DNA of 64,000 nucleotides from Henningerozyma blattae CBS 6284 (GCF_000315915.1 NC_020188.1:761501-825500), one strand, 5' to 3'. Positions 18,201 to 29,473 are shown, counted from the stretch's first letter. The notes: generated by a model from the sequence alone, not told the origin. Numbers and translations are program-made.

Positions 18201-20270
18201 AGTTTGGCGATAATGATCGTAGATCTCACTAGCTGAAGGTGATACATTTAATTGATTATTAAGCATTTCATTACTATCTAAAAATTTTTTATTATTAGAC
18301 TCTGCATTATCAATAGAATCATTAACATCTATTGTTGATTTCGATATGATAATATTCGGCATATTATTAGATGGGTCTCTCTTAATAGTTTCAAGATCAA
18401 GTTGTAAATTGGATTCCTCACTACTATTACCTCTACTGGTAGCAGATTTAAACTTATTTCTTTTTAAAGTGGATCTGTTTGATATATTAATATTATCGTC
18501 ATAATTTAAATTAGATGCATATTCTTTGTCATCCTCTACAATCTCTTCATCTTGGTTCATGTTATTTGGAATATTATTAATATTATCTTCATTGAAGAGA
18601 TTTATTTTATTGGATTTATATCTTTTTACATTAGTATTTGAATTCACAGTAGTGGTATTATCTAATAATCTTTCGTTTAAACTTAATGTTTTAGCTAATG
18701 TGATAGCATCAGAATCTGTTAAACCGGCATTATTTGAAAGTTTTGTCAATTCATCAGTTAAATCTTTTAAAGTTAAATTACTGGCAACAGAATTATTTGT
18801 TACATTTGCATCAAAATTGAATGAATCATCTGGCGTTAGTTGATGATCATTATTAGATACTTCATCAATGGAATTTGAAACATTAGAAATATTTAAATTA
18901 TCTTCATAATCTGCTAAATTAAAATCGAGATCAGTATAAGAATTTCTTAAAGAAGAAGGTCTTCGTACATTCGAGTTTCTTCTATATTTAACTTTTCTAG
19001 AATCTGGTATATTGTCATAATAAGAGTCACCTTGTTCAATTTTATTGGCAGTAGGGGTAGAATTTGTGGTAACTGAAACATTATTACTACTATTAATTGC
19101 GTCATTAACTAATTCAATATAATTATCAGGTTTTAATGATGAACGTTTATTTACTGAACTCCATGACAAAAGATTTTTATCATTGTTATTAATGTTGATA
19201 GAATTACGGCTAACTTTCTTAATTGGTGACGTATTATTTGATAAGCTATTGGCTATTGTATAATTTGAGGCTGTAGTATTGGTATTTGATAAGTTTTCAC
19301 TTGGTGATTCAGGTAGTATTGTTTCATTTGTTGGTGTTTGATCAACTAAGATTCTTGTCGATGGAACACCACTTAATCCCCTACGGATTGGTGTTGCTGA
19401 TGGAGAATTTTTTATAGGGCTTAAAGTTGGGCTTCTTGATTTTGAGGGTGAATTCCTTGATATTGATCTTGTAATGTTTAGAAAATTATTATGAGATGGA
19501 GAGACATTAGTACTAGTGCTGGTGGAATTATTGTAATTGTTATTTATAACACTATAGTTTAGATTTCTGTCTGCTAATGGAGATGTTTGATTGAACATAT
19601 TGGATACTAAGACAGACTTTGAAGACTCAAAACTATCATCTGGAGATGACATAATCATATCACTATTACTTGTATTACTGTTACTATTATTAATATATCC
19701 TGCAGCATTAATATTATTGTTATTGTTATTGTTATTGTTATTGTTATTGTTATTGTTATTATTATTAGTAGTATTAGTATTCATGAATTGAATGTCCATA
19801 TTTGAATTGGATAACATTGAGTCTCTGGCAATGTTAGTTTGAGAAGTCACATATCTGGATAATCGAACTGAATCGTTATCTATGGATTCATCGATATCTG
19901 TAGCATTATCATAATAGAGACTACTATCGAAATCAGAATATGAATCATCATACCCACTATTATAATTATTAGTACTATAATAAGAATCATAATCCGATAA
20001 CATCATATTGTTATTGCTTGAATAAGAATTTGCTGATTGATTGACCACTAATTCCAAATCTGGATCTGCTAGAAGATCAATAGAACCGATAGATTGTCTT
20101 TTCAATTTTTTAACATTTTGAACTTGTAAATCTAAGGATTGAGCAGCGATACGAACATCTGAGTTTCTCTTTTGTCTATCCAGTAAACTCTTTCTATTCT
20201 GCGATTTACTTCTCCCAGGAGTGACGGTAGTTGTCGGTGTAGTGAGATTAGTTGAAACTTGATCTGTCAT
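15222..20270 (-). CDS. ZDS1: Zds-family regulator of Cdc55-PP2A, much enlarged
   Basis: 1682 residues, against about 915-942 for S. cerevisiae Zds1 and Zds2. The conserved Zds C-terminal domain is at about residues 1427-1520 (ESAFGFPLPPLT, DNRLPINVERAIYRLSHLKLS, LREQVLLSNFMYSYLHLVNHTLYLEQ). The N-terminus has the other conserved block (SLDLQVQNVKKLKRQS, LLADPDLE). Between them is a long disordered, Ser/Asn-rich region with a poly-Asn tract and Asp/Glu stretches, and a poly-Glu tract follows the domain. In the family, Zds proteins bind Cdc55 through the C-terminal motif, keep PP2A-Cdc55 cytoplasmic, and affect mitotic entry, polarity and silencing. Neighbours SCS7 and RCE1 fit the ZDS1 locus; COQ5 fits the ZDS2 locus. 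The gene may therefore stand for both. Confidence 0.92.
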   Translation of the reverse strand: MTDQVSTNLTTPTTTVTPGRSKSQNRKSLLDRQKRNSDVRIAAQSLDLQVQNVKKLKRQSIGSIDLLADPDLELVVNQSANSYSSNNNMMLSDYDSYYSTNNYNSGYDDSYSDFDSSLYYDNATDIDESIDNDSVRLSRYVTSQTNIARDSMLSNSNMDIQFMNTNTTNNNNNNNNNNNNNNNNNNINAAGYINNSNSNTSNSDMIMSSPDDSFESSKSVLVSNMFNQTSPLADRNLNYSVINNNYNNSTSTSTNVSPSHNNFLNITRSISRNSPSKSRSPTLSPIKNSPSATPIRRGLSGVPSTRILVDQTPTNETILPESPSENLSNTNTTASNYTIANSLSNNTSPIKKVSRNSININNNDKNLLSWSSVNKRSSLKPDNYIELVNDAINSSNNVSVTTNSTPTANKIEQGDSYYDNIPDSRKVKYRRNSNVRRPSSLRNSYTDLDFNLADYEDNLNISNVSNSIDEVSNNDHQLTPDDSFNFDANVTNNSVASNLTLKDLTDELTKLSNNAGLTDSDAITLAKTLSLNERLLDNTTTVNSNTNVKRYKSNKINLFNEDNINNIPNNMNQDEEIVEDDKEYASNLNYDDNINISNRSTLKRNKFKSATSRGNSSEESNLQLDLETIKRDPSNNMPNIIISKSTIDVNDSIDNAESNNKKFLDSNEMLNNQLNVSPSASEIYDHYRQTSGDWTDDLNKAREQFQVDPNGGNVRVSSRNQSSSNNNTESTIDSFHTRLDEETDTSISHDSSVLSTDTSSDSVFTRSGHSKFILKEKLPFIDSQLNNNNNNNNHILGSRDDWSEKSNAHKLASRKTSNSKKTPEPNSGSILNKEDKLLVKKRNDFQPISVNQTNPIRHSTISLPISEYSHKQEKKTPSKSRNAKPKTVRASSDISSIKPVPEVKHELKKRSSIENFMKKLTSSNSSSSSSLSPSPSRSTSNGTTSTSNNNGNNKNTFADKVSNFFKRRSNSSSSTSKSSKKSTNDSHDKQRSSSASTVGKASSSKNNFGSAPSFNNNSTGSLKNKVSTSSLSDLFSKNKKTSNSSKVIGKNSSLSLNETHQMKNKSSLDKLRDTFLTKEGAKRETSNSILSESSKTFSDSNETSSTINSSISNGVANGSDTDMNTAVNMLSKPIEITEISEDEGDQDLEGDGEVEGVGEEGDDILDPEELHEEENDLDIHIAIENDTENVGRSNQMDIEGDCEDINENLDDINYKAQLTMNNLILNGLESNIHNEKIVIPEFENMNDYSKEFKPDDFLGSTSMTTTRTSSQSSNTTINGGLQPAVTVVRHGELNSDSDSSTTMDGFYHTFNVGEDTEDHGENNLTLDDLEMSIQSNEMIRSNETIRSHDMMNSNELMNSNEMSVNMMTGNNHSEIVDESGNPGETLDDKYHIKVNANELGNTSISEEDLSNDTSIESAEGTEREPEVNYKLTFADVKRNLQPNSSMIFQESAFGFPLPPLTNSTIIMIDNRLPINVERAIYRLSHLKLSDPKRELREQVLLSNFMYSYLHLVNHTLYLEQVTQGNGDGEETTGDDFEEEEEEEEEEEGREDEDDDEESDYENESYGGYKRETEHEELGNAQLHYGDDREEEEELMIINQDDTGMFGTTRRSYGNSELSINSDDEELAIDIETEMSNDTRPLGDITNNPDHRSVKRQDRMKPLPKDSGGDEYVLLSEISTQGY
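15629..15662 (-). repeat. TTC trinucleotide repeat encoding poly-Glu
   Basis: A run of TTC on the plus strand, GAA on the coding strand, giving 11 consecutive Glu residues shortly after the Zds C-terminal domain. It is likely to vary in length between strains. Confidence 0.9.
19711..19769 (-). repeat. AAT/AAC trinucleotide repeat encoding poly-Asn
   Basis: A run of ATT and GTT on the plus strand encodes an uninterrupted stretch of about 18 Asn near residue 170-190 of the ZDS protein. The codons alternate between AAT and AAC, so the tract is not a pure microsatellite. Confidence 0.9.
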
Positions 20271-21592
20271 AATTTTCGTGTTATTTATAGGTATGTGTAG
20301 GTTACGTTTAAATAATAATTGGTATGATAATGAGTGATTGGAAGGTGAAGTATAAATGATATTAGTGATTGATGTATATCTACTTTGCTTTAGATAATTA
20401 TGCTAGAATGAAATGAAATATGAAAATGGTAGAGTTGAATAAAATGAAAAAAAAAATAATAATAATAGTCCCAAAGTTCTGAACGTAAGATGGAATATAG
20501 TCACTTAAGCCGTATATTTGTTATGAAAGAGGAACGAAGATACAAAATATACTAGAATATAAAACAAAAAACAAAACAAACAGGAAGTTTGTTAAAATAA
20601 ATATTAAGGATAGTGGTGAAAAAATGTCTGTTTGTATTTTATTTTTTCATAAATTAGAGTCAATAGAATCAAATATTACAAATGATATCTAAGACTGTTG
20701 ATATATTTCTTTGATGCAATTAAAAAATTAAAAAAAATAAAAACTAAAATATAAAATAAAGTCGAATCAAAAGAGTAAACAAATATAATATAATATATAT
20801 TAATATGAGAAATAAAGATGAACTACGAATAAAAATGGAATCTACAAAAAAGTTTCACAGGCTTATGGACAGACACCTTGGCATATATCAAGAAAGGGCC
20901 GTAAAATGAGAAGAATAACAACACGACTACAATTCAGGTTCATCTACAAAAGCAATAACAACTCTTTGTAATGACAAGATCTGTCTTCAGATTTCCTCTT
21001 TATTTTGGTAGCTCACGACAAAATCAGGAACCGCGATTCCGTAGATTTTGAGACCCAAATAGGAAAATTCGCGAATTTGGTGAAAACATCGCGTTGTTGT
21101 GTGCCCTGCTTGACGTGTAATGAAAGTTAGCGTAGGTACTCCAAAGAGTGTCACAATTGTTCTGGGGCTCAAGTGTTTATATAATGATGTCTAAGTAAAA
21201 ATGAGTGAATGAGAAAAGTAGGACAAGAAGGAGTCCTTTTGATATGGATTTGGCAAATTTTAATTTATTCGGGCGGTGCCTATAAAACGGTAAAAGTTTA
21301 GGTAACTTTTTTTCCCTGGCAAAAAAAAATCACGAAGAGTCTTTTTTTTTAAGCTTCCAACCCAAGATGGATTTAAAACTTGGATTGTTAATTTTATTAC
21401 TGTTTAAGGAGGGCCATACAACGTCAGGCTAGCAAATGGCTGGAGAGTTTAAATGTTGACATATACAATAGTGACGTTTTCATTTGCGTAATGAAAGAAC
21501 AAGTATATTTACATGTTTGTTTGAATTACCCCAGTCGTAAATATGAGTTGAGTTGCAGTTGGTAAGGCAAGCTAGATCTCGTGTTGTGCTTT
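20271..21592. other. intergenic region between ZDS and RCE1
   Basis: Promoter side of ZDS and 3' flank of RCE1. A 61-codon minus-strand frame at 20987-21172 has no recognisable motif. The stretch 20900-21170 is less AT-rich than its surroundings and could hold a non-coding RNA, but no box C/D, H/ACA or tRNA-like structure could be assigned by eye. Confidence 0.4.
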
Positions 21593-22561
21593 TTAGACTG
21601 TAATAGACTCCGGTAAACTGTTGAAATAAGAGATCCCGTTTTTAAATAGTAATATTCCTATAAGTAGCAACATCAAATAAATTTTCTTCCAAATTGTTAG
21701 ATACTTGATTGATTTCTCATTTTTTATAACTTTAATGTTCAAAAAATAATTAGCTAATTCTGAACCTTGAGGAAACCCCATATAATTACAATATGAATGT
21801 AAAATAATGCAACACCATAAATTTCCATTAGTTTTTAAAAAGATAAAATTTGTCAATATACCAAATATAGTTGTATAAATAAATTGAAACATAGAATTCA
21901 ATATTACATTAAGTTTACTAATTGTTCCCATTTGAATCTTAGAGTATGCATGATGTAGATGAGCAAATCCGAAAAAAATTGGTGGTAATATAAGTAATTG
22001 TTTCATTGTTAGATCTTGGACATCATTTAAACTTAAATAGCTTGTTAAAATCATTGATGTATAAAATACTTCTTCTGTAATAGGTGCAAAAATATAATTT
22101 CTAACTCCCCAAATGGAATGTATTTCCTCTTTAAGATCTTCCATAATGGAGTTAGAATCCTTGATGAGATAGTAAAATAAGACGTTATCGATTAAAATGC
22201 CAATATAGAGTGAGGAAATAAGGCTTAGAGTTGAGATTGTTTGTTTTATAAAGAGTATGGCATGAGTTCCATTCCAAGAATGATTAATAGAGTTATAATA
22301 TACACTAGGAATAATTCCCAGACTTTTAAATGCTTGCCAAAAAGTTAAATTTTTATTAAATGTTGATTGAATTAACGGTATTAGAATTAAATTAACCCCC
22401 ATTAAAGTATATATTCTTTTCATTCTTAATCTAATAACTCTAGGATCATCTCTTTGAGCGGGATAATTTTCCATTCCCTTTTCTGTAAAATATAAAACTA
22501 TTACATATGAGATTGAAATGTATAATGAGAGTATTAATGATAAGTTTGAAGTCATTATCAA
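21593..22561 (-). CDS. RCE1: CAAX prenyl protease 2 (type II)
   Basis: 322 residues, close to S. cerevisiae Rce1 (315). It is a polytopic ER membrane protein with several hydrophobic helices. The conserved ABI/CAAX protease motifs are present: Glu163-Glu164 in APITEEVFYTS, His201 in FGFAHLHHAY, and His255 with Asn259 in HSYCNYMGFP. In the family the enzyme removes the last three residues of prenylated CAAX proteins such as Ras and a-factor. The location between ZDS and BUL matches YMR274C. It is transcribed divergently from COQ5, sharing about 580 bp of upstream DNA. Confidence 0.95.
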   Translation of the reverse strand: MIMTSNLSLILSLYISISYVIVLYFTEKGMENYPAQRDDPRVIRLRMKRIYTLMGVNLILIPLIQSTFNKNLTFWQAFKSLGIIPSVYYNSINHSWNGTHAILFIKQTISTLSLISSLYIGILIDNVLFYYLIKDSNSIMEDLKEEIHSIWGVRNYIFAPITEEVFYTSMILTSYLSLNDVQDLTMKQLLILPPIFFGFAHLHHAYSKIQMGTISKLNVILNSMFQFIYTTIFGILTNFIFLKTNGNLWCCIILHSYCNYMGFPQGSELANYFLNIKVIKNEKSIKYLTIWKKIYLMLLLIGILLFKNGISYFNSLPESITV

Positions 22562-24094
<1,533 letters not shown>

Positions 24095-24336
24095 TTTATT
24101 AACTAATTGAATTGTTACTGTTTGCTATATTTTTTCAAGATAGTTAGTCTCTCTTTTTTTTATTTTTTAATCCTTTAAAAAAAATAATAGTATATAGCTC
24201 TAAGTATTCTATGTAAATAACAAAAAAAAAAAAAAAAAAACAAAAATAACATAATAGTAATGAATTTAATGCAATAGTGAGTGTGATAATATATTGTACA
24301 AGATTTGTAAGTAGCCAATGATTGAAATTGAATGGT

Positions 24337-27300
24337 TTATGGTTGGGTCTTTTTAACACTCACTGGAATATCAATACTTGCAGTACCTACATGATTATCA
24401 AATTTTATAGTGACTCTAACACAATAATACCTTCCACATAAACAACTTTCGAAATTTGGAATCAAAGTTTCATTAAAATCCTTTTCATATTGTAAATTGA
24501 CATTGATCGTTCTTGAATAAAGAGATGCTGATTTTTTAATCCATTCATGAGTGATTTGATTTTTAAAATTGACTGATTTTGTAGATGCATATGAAGGTGA
24601 AGAAGAAGTGAATGGTAAAAATGAAGAAGGTGATGGAGAGATTGGATTAGAAATTGATTGATTCATAGATGTAGAAGAGATATGGTCGGAATTGGAAGAT
24701 GATGAAGTGGATTGAGTAGGGGTCTCTGCCTTTAAAGTATGGATTTGCTTTTTAAAGATTAAGTTTAAGGAGTCTATCTTGATGGATAAGTTGACCAAAG
24801 CTTTAATATCATTCAAGATTTGGATCGGAATGAAATCAGTGAATGACAATTCTCTCTTTGGAAGAGCTTGTCTTCTATTTAAATTGTACAATTCATTCAA
24901 TTTAGGATAATTCTCAGTGAATTTTTTTTCATATTTTTTAATCAATTTTAAAAATTTTTTAAAAGTTAATTTTATAGTAGAGATTTTTTCATTGTTTAAT
25001 AGAATATCGGGAGTGAATTTCACAGGAATGGAATTATCAGATTTTGTAGTGATACAAATCAATTCAGTGGTTACAAATTGGATTTGTGGAGGTAAATGTG
25101 GGATAGAATTATTAGATTGAATACAAGTTAATTCAATATCCAATTTCTCGAGAGGCATGGTAGAGGTTGGATCACAAGGATTTGTAGAGGAATTTTCAAT
25201 GCTCATCAATCTATGCCAATTTTCTTGGTCTTGTTTGCTTTTGTTTTCTAATTTATTTGTCTTTCTAATAATGGATGGAGATTTGTAAGGTAATGATTTC
25301 TTGGGTATAACTGCAGAAAGAACGATGAGACCAGATTTATTGTTTATTGAAGATGCAGGTGATGATGAAGAGGGACCTGGTGTGGGGCCCACATTGGAAG
25401 AACTAGTGGCGGTAGAATATGATTTGGATGCAGATAAACCTGGTCTCTGTGGTGCAGGGGATGGAACATTCGGTGTAACAACAGGATGTTTTGATAGAGT
25501 GTTTAAATTTGTGAAAGATGTGGATGAAGTTGGTGGGGGAGAAATTGTTGGAGAAGAAGTTATGGAAGATGAAGAGCCTAAGAAATTGGCAAAAATACTT
25601 GTGGAAGATTTGTTTTTCAATTGATAGCTTAATTCGGTCTCGACAATGTTTGAGTTGTCTGTTGGAGATCTGTTTGAATAGAGGATCTTTGGGAGGTATG
25701 AGTTATCGAAATTGCAAGTGCTTAGCGGGATAGGATCTTCACTAGAAGTGGAAGTGGAAGAAGACTCCAATCTATTGCTTCTATAAAGTTGATGGACTTT
25801 TCTACGCAAAATCTCATGGGAAGTCAAAGGCGAATTGTTTACGGGATCGATTCTACCGTTATTGGAATTCAAAATGGTCAATTGATCATCTTCGATGGTA
25901 TCTAATAGATCAGTGGAATGGATATCGCAATTTCTAATTGGTTCATTATTTTCCAATCTTTTAAAGATGTTTTGTAGGGCATTGATTCTATCTTGTACTA
26001 GAGAGATTATATCTTTCAATTGAGAGTATGAAGGTCTTTCTCCGTAGATGATATTGTTTTGGAACCCAAATGGGATGACACGTAAATGATAAACACATTC
26101 TTTCAAAATATTCAATTTCAAACCTTTTTGTAAACGAGCAGAAGCATCTTTATCCTTACCGACAATTCTTGCATCCACGGTATAATTGATTGAGACGTTT
26201 TCATCACATAAATCTTCAGTCAAGATGGGTGAACCTTTAACACCCATATGACCACAACCTAGGACATTATTAACTTTAATTTGAGAATATTTCCCATTAT
26301 CTCTGAATTTATCGATGCCAAAACTTGGAGGTAATAGACAATGAGAGAATTGTTCTTGTTTGCAGGTGATGTCCAACAATTGATTCGGCAATTTAAACAT
26401 AAAGAATTTTTTATATTTTTTCCCTGGTTCCAAGATTCTATTATTGGGTAACCCGATAACACAATCATCATAATCGATATCACCCGCGACGATGTTGTAA
26501 CCGGAAGATAAAACCATATTACCATAGGACCAACTTGCTGATAAATCGACCATGCGAAGAAACCGTTTGATGGTACGTTTGCCGATGGAACGGTCGATGA
26601 TAGAAGTATAGGCTTCTAAGGTGACATAAAACATTTCGAATTTGATTGGTTTTTTCGATTTATTTTGAATGACACAATACCCATGGATCAAATCGCCTGA
26701 AGTGTATTCTTTTAAAAGAGATTCATCTTGAGGTTTTTCATGGGGTTTTGTAGCGTATTTGGTTAAACGGATGTCTATTTCAATAGGAGTGGATAATCTG
26801 GGTAAAGTATATAATTTATCGATGAAGATGTTATCTGAATCATTCAAATCATCTTCAAAGGGGACTTGGTGAGTGTTGAAAGTGGAGAGGTTAGAGGAAA
26901 TGCCGGTAGATGGGATGACAGGTGTTGGAGAGATTGAATTGGTGATTAGACCTGAAGATTCATGTTGAGAGATGTTTGATTCGTTGGTGGCACTTTGGTA
27001 ATCCGGAGGGAAATCGTGTCTCTCAGGGTCCAAGTTACCTTGAGGAATGTGTCTGTGTAGAGTGTTGTACATTTCGAACGAGGGAAGAAGGTCGAGACAG
27101 ATGTTTGAATGTTCTTCGTTAGAGGTTGCATTTGCGCTTGCACTGGCGTTCGCACTGGCGTTCGCACTGGTACTTGCACCTGCATTAGTCTTTGGCTTTA
27201 CAGTGGCGTTCTTGATCGGAGATCTAAGCACGGGCGAAACGCTCTTACCGATGGCTGCCGCCGCAACCGTATAACCATTACTATTAGCAGTACTGTGCGA

Positions 27301-28047
27301 CGGCATAATGGTGGAATTTTTCTTAAACCGTAGCAAATTGGAAGTAGAGGCACTTCTGATCCAATTATTATTATCCAGTGTTGTTGATTGTGCGGTTGAT
27401 TGTGCTGTTGATTGAGCTGTTGAGGATGGCGTCACGTGCCGGCGTGATCTACCACGGCCTCTTGTTGCTGTAGATGCCGGCGGCAAAGTCTTTTTAGGTG
27501 TTGGTGTGGTACTATTGGTAGCTGATGTAGTGGCTGTGGCTGTAGCGGATGTAGCGGATATAGTGGTTGTGGTTGTGGTTGTGGTAGTGGTAGTGGCAGG
27601 CAGTTGGGCGTCTGAGAAAGAAGCTAGTAGCCGCGGACGATGGGCTTGAGCTGGAAGGGCGACATGGGGGGGCTGGGTGTGCTGTGCGTGAGATGTGCGT
27701 GCGGTATGCGCAGGAGACGTGGGGGGCACGGCGCAGCGGGGGGCGAGGGCAGGCATTGGCGGTGACACTTGTATTGGCAGCGTAGGCAGAGGCGGCGCGG
27801 TCAGAAGGCGGCGCGTCTTATATCGAAGGTGGCCAGCATGTGTTGAACGATTGCAAAACACAGGCGAGACCAACTGAAGAGAAACAATTAGCCAGAAACC
27901 AACCACGACCAACCAAACGAGACCACGGGAAAAAAAACAGGGCCACCACGTAAGGCAAAAGGCGAGAGACAAAGACACCAGACAAAGACACCAGACAAAA
28001 GACAAAAGACAAAAGTGTGCATAACAAAAAAACACCTCAGAAGACAC
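24337..28047 (-). CDS. BUL1: Bul1/Bul2-type arrestin-like adaptor of the Rsp5 ubiquitin ligase
   Basis: As an open frame it has 1236 residues, but the true start is probably Met98 at 27756. The first 97 residues are hydrophobic and unlike Bul proteins, and a TATA-like GATATAAG lies at about 27818 on the minus strand. Core features match S. cerevisiae Bul1/Bul2: TRGRGR and WIRSASTSNLL near the N-terminus, DLLPSFEMYNTLHRHIPQGN followed by the PY motif FPPDY (residues 347-350 from the first Met), FIDKLYTLP, EYTSGDLIHGY, KRTIKRFLRMVDLSASWSY, HCLLPPSFGIDKF, GCGHMGVKGSPILT and a C-terminal block ending in IDIPVSVKK. Bul proteins bridge Rsp5 to permeases such as Gap1 for ubiquitination and endocytosis. 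It may represent either BUL1 or BUL2. Confidence 0.92.
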   Translation of the reverse strand: MSSEVFFCYAHFCLLSFVWCLCLVSLSLAFCLTWWPCFFSRGLVWLVVVGFWLIVSLQLVSPVFCNRSTHAGHLRYKTRRLLTAPPLPTLPIQVSPPMPALAPRCAVPPTSPAHTARTSHAQHTQPPHVALPAQAHRPRLLASFSDAQLPATTTTTTTTTTTISATSATATATTSATNSTTPTPKKTLPPASTATRGRGRSRRHVTPSSTAQSTAQSTAQSTTLDNNNWIRSASTSNLLRFKKNSTIMPSHSTANSNGYTVAAAAIGKSVSPVLRSPIKNATVKPKTNAGASTSANASANASASANATSNEEHSNICLDLLPSFEMYNTLHRHIPQGNLDPERHDFPPDYQSATNESNISQHESSGLITNSISPTPVIPSTGISSNLSTFNTHQVPFEDDLNDSDNIFIDKLYTLPRLSTPIEIDIRLTKYATKPHEKPQDESLLKEYTSGDLIHGYCVIQNKSKKPIKFEMFYVTLEAYTSIIDRSIGKRTIKRFLRMVDLSASWSYGNMVLSSGYNIVAGDIDYDDCVIGLPNNRILEPGKKYKKFFMFKLPNQLLDITCKQEQFSHCLLPPSFGIDKFRDNGKYSQIKVNNVLGCGHMGVKGSPILTEDLCDENVSINYTVDARIVGKDKDASARLQKGLKLNILKECVYHLRVIPFGFQNNIIYGERPSYSQLKDIISLVQDRINALQNIFKRLENNEPIRNCDIHSTDLLDTIEDDQLTILNSNNGRIDPVNNSPLTSHEILRRKVHQLYRSNRLESSSTSTSSEDPIPLSTCNFDNSYLPKILYSNRSPTDNSNIVETELSYQLKNKSSTSIFANFLGSSSSITSSPTISPPPTSSTSFTNLNTLSKHPVVTPNVPSPAPQRPGLSASKSYSTATSSSNVGPTPGPSSSSPASSINNKSGLIVLSAVIPKKSLPYKSPSIIRKTNKLENKSKQDQENWHRLMSIENSSTNPCDPTSTMPLEKLDIELTCIQSNNSIPHLPPQIQFVTTELICITTKSDNSIPVKFTPDILLNNEKISTIKLTFKKFLKLIKKYEKKFTENYPKLNELYNLNRRQALPKRELSFTDFIPIQILNDIKALVNLSIKIDSLNLIFKKQIHTLKAETPTQSTSSSSNSDHISSTSMNQSISNPISPSPSSFLPFTSSSPSYASTKSVNFKNQITHEWIKKSASLYSRTINVNLQYEKDFNETLIPNFESCLCGRYYCVRVTIKFDNHVGTASIDIPVSVKKTQP

Positions 28048-28748
28048 GGTCAGGCTGAGAAAAAAGCGAAGACGGCGCCGGCTCCGGGCAGTTCTGGGTC
28101 CGAGATGCCTGGTTGTCTGGATGGCAGTCTGCCGGGATCAAAAATCGCTTAGAAAAGAAAGAGCAAAAAGCAAAGGCGAAAGCAAATACGAGAGCAAATA
28201 CAAAAGCAAATACAAAAGCAAATCAAAATATTAGTAGTGGTGAATCGTTAAAAGGCCGACATTCTCCGGAGCGACATTCTCCGGTCGGGAAGATTCGCAG
28301 GGAAGATTCGCAGGGAAAGTTCGCACTCCGGATCTGCAGCAAGATCCACGTGGGCAATAGACCCCGCCGCTCACGAAGCCACTGGCTTGCTAACTGGACC
28401 ATGTTATGTAGCCTTATATATGTTGGAAGCCTGCCAGTCTATTTCCGACAAGCACTGGTCGAACTTGAAGGCGGCTGTATCTTGGTCTTGCTCACGAATC
28501 TCAATTTGGTTTAATTTAATGTGTTTGGTTACTTAGTTTCACTTAGCTCAATTTTGCATAGATAGTATCATTTAGCTTAGTTAACGCCCGGTGATCATTT
28601 TCCGAAACTCACATTCCGTATGTTCAGATCCGGCAGGCACGGCTTATTGGCGGGAATCATTTTCCGGTATGAGAGAAAAAGAAAAAACTGCTTCCGAGTG
28701 AAAATAATATACTGTAAAAAGTGATTGGCCGAGGTGGTTAAGCGTAAT
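28048..28748. other. BUL upstream region with small tandem duplications
   Basis: Less AT-rich than average. It contains short tandem duplications: AGCAAATACAAA-type units at 28190-28220, CGACATTCTCCGG twice at 28258-28285, GAAGATTCGCAGG twice at 28289-28316, and ATCATTTTCCG at 28591 and again at 28657. A 133-codon plus-strand frame at 28113-28514 has a Lys/Ala repeat from these duplications and no known domain; it is not called as a gene. Confidence 0.45.
28721..28744 (+). pseudogene. tRNA-like 5' fragment (Ser/Leu type A box)
   Basis: TTGGCCGAGGTGGTTAAGCG resembles the D-arm/A-box of tRNA-Ser or tRNA-Leu genes (normally TGGCCGAGTGGTTAAGGCG), with one inserted and one deleted G. No anticodon arm or B box follows; a decayed Ty3-like LTR begins within a few bases. 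It is probably the stump of a broken tRNA gene. Chance similarity cannot be excluded. Confidence 0.4.
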
Positions 28749-28985
28749 TAAAGAGACGACAAGTTTTATATAGAGGCGGCAACTGTCACAAAGGGTAACC
28801 CAGATTGCCAAGCATCATTCACAGCATCACGAAGTGCATGATGCTTGGCAATGTAGTTTTATATAAGCGTCGAGCAAGAACATAAGCATTTCAAAATTGT
28901 TGGGCAAGTGTCCACCATAACCATTTGCATCTGAGATGCCGCGAAACTGTCTATCCCGCATTGTGCTGTACTGATGGAAAATTAC
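28749..28985 (+). repeat. probable diverged 5' LTR of the Ty3-like element
   Basis: Blocks shared with the LTR at 32272 in the same order: GGCAAC with GTAACCC, then CATGATGCT, then TTATATAAGC followed by CG. The exact ends cannot be fixed. It starts about 5-10 bp after the tRNA-like fragment. Confidence 0.5.
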
Positions 28986-28992
28986 TTGGTAG

Positions 28993-29472
28993 CAACAAAG
29001 GGTTGTAGGAAATAATAATACCCTACTTGCTGAAGGTATCACGGCAGAACCCCCAAAAACTTGCTTTCGTCACCATTCATACATGCCTTTGTATCCGGAC
29101 TTTGTCACTGCATTAGAACACTGGTTCTTAGCAAAAATCGATGTACATAAAATCGTTAATGCTATGGAACGGTTATCCGAAACTCAACAACATACAACCA
29201 GAAATTCCGTATTTTATAGCGTTTGATGCCTGGCAATTTCTGGACCGAACAGGGTGCAATGTTAGTTTATACGTACCGCTTGACGCCTCAAACACGTAAC
29301 TTATGCAACCAGCGTATGATGTAACTGACTTGCACACTCGTACATCCAACGAGCTGTATTTGGCCCTGACGCTGACGCTGACATTAGCATGTTCAAGCCA
29401 TAAAGCAACCCATTTCCTACTCCTGCCGTCTCTGCAATCAATAACACGTCTAAGGTGACTAGAGAAGAGCAA
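28993..29472 (+). pseudogene. Gag remnant of the Ty3-like element
   Basis: Codons from 28993 read a capsid-like stretch containing PDFVTALEHWFL and DVHKIVNAMERLSE, similar to the Ty3 Gag capsid, until a stop at 29218. Fragments in other frames follow (a GPDADADI acidic stretch). At 29424 comes CRLCNQ then H, which looks like a damaged CCHC zinc knuckle with internal stops. The protease frame begins directly after it. Confidence 0.65.
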
Positions 29473-29473
29473 A

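Noticed and set aside
20987..21172. Possible non-coding RNA or small protein between ZDS and RCE1
   Set aside because: Composition is slightly different, but no box C/D, H/ACA, tRNA or conserved protein motif could be shown.
28113..28514. 133-codon plus-strand frame upstream of BUL
   Set aside because: Composition reflects small tandem duplications and GC-rich DNA. No known domain, and it overlaps the likely BUL promoter.
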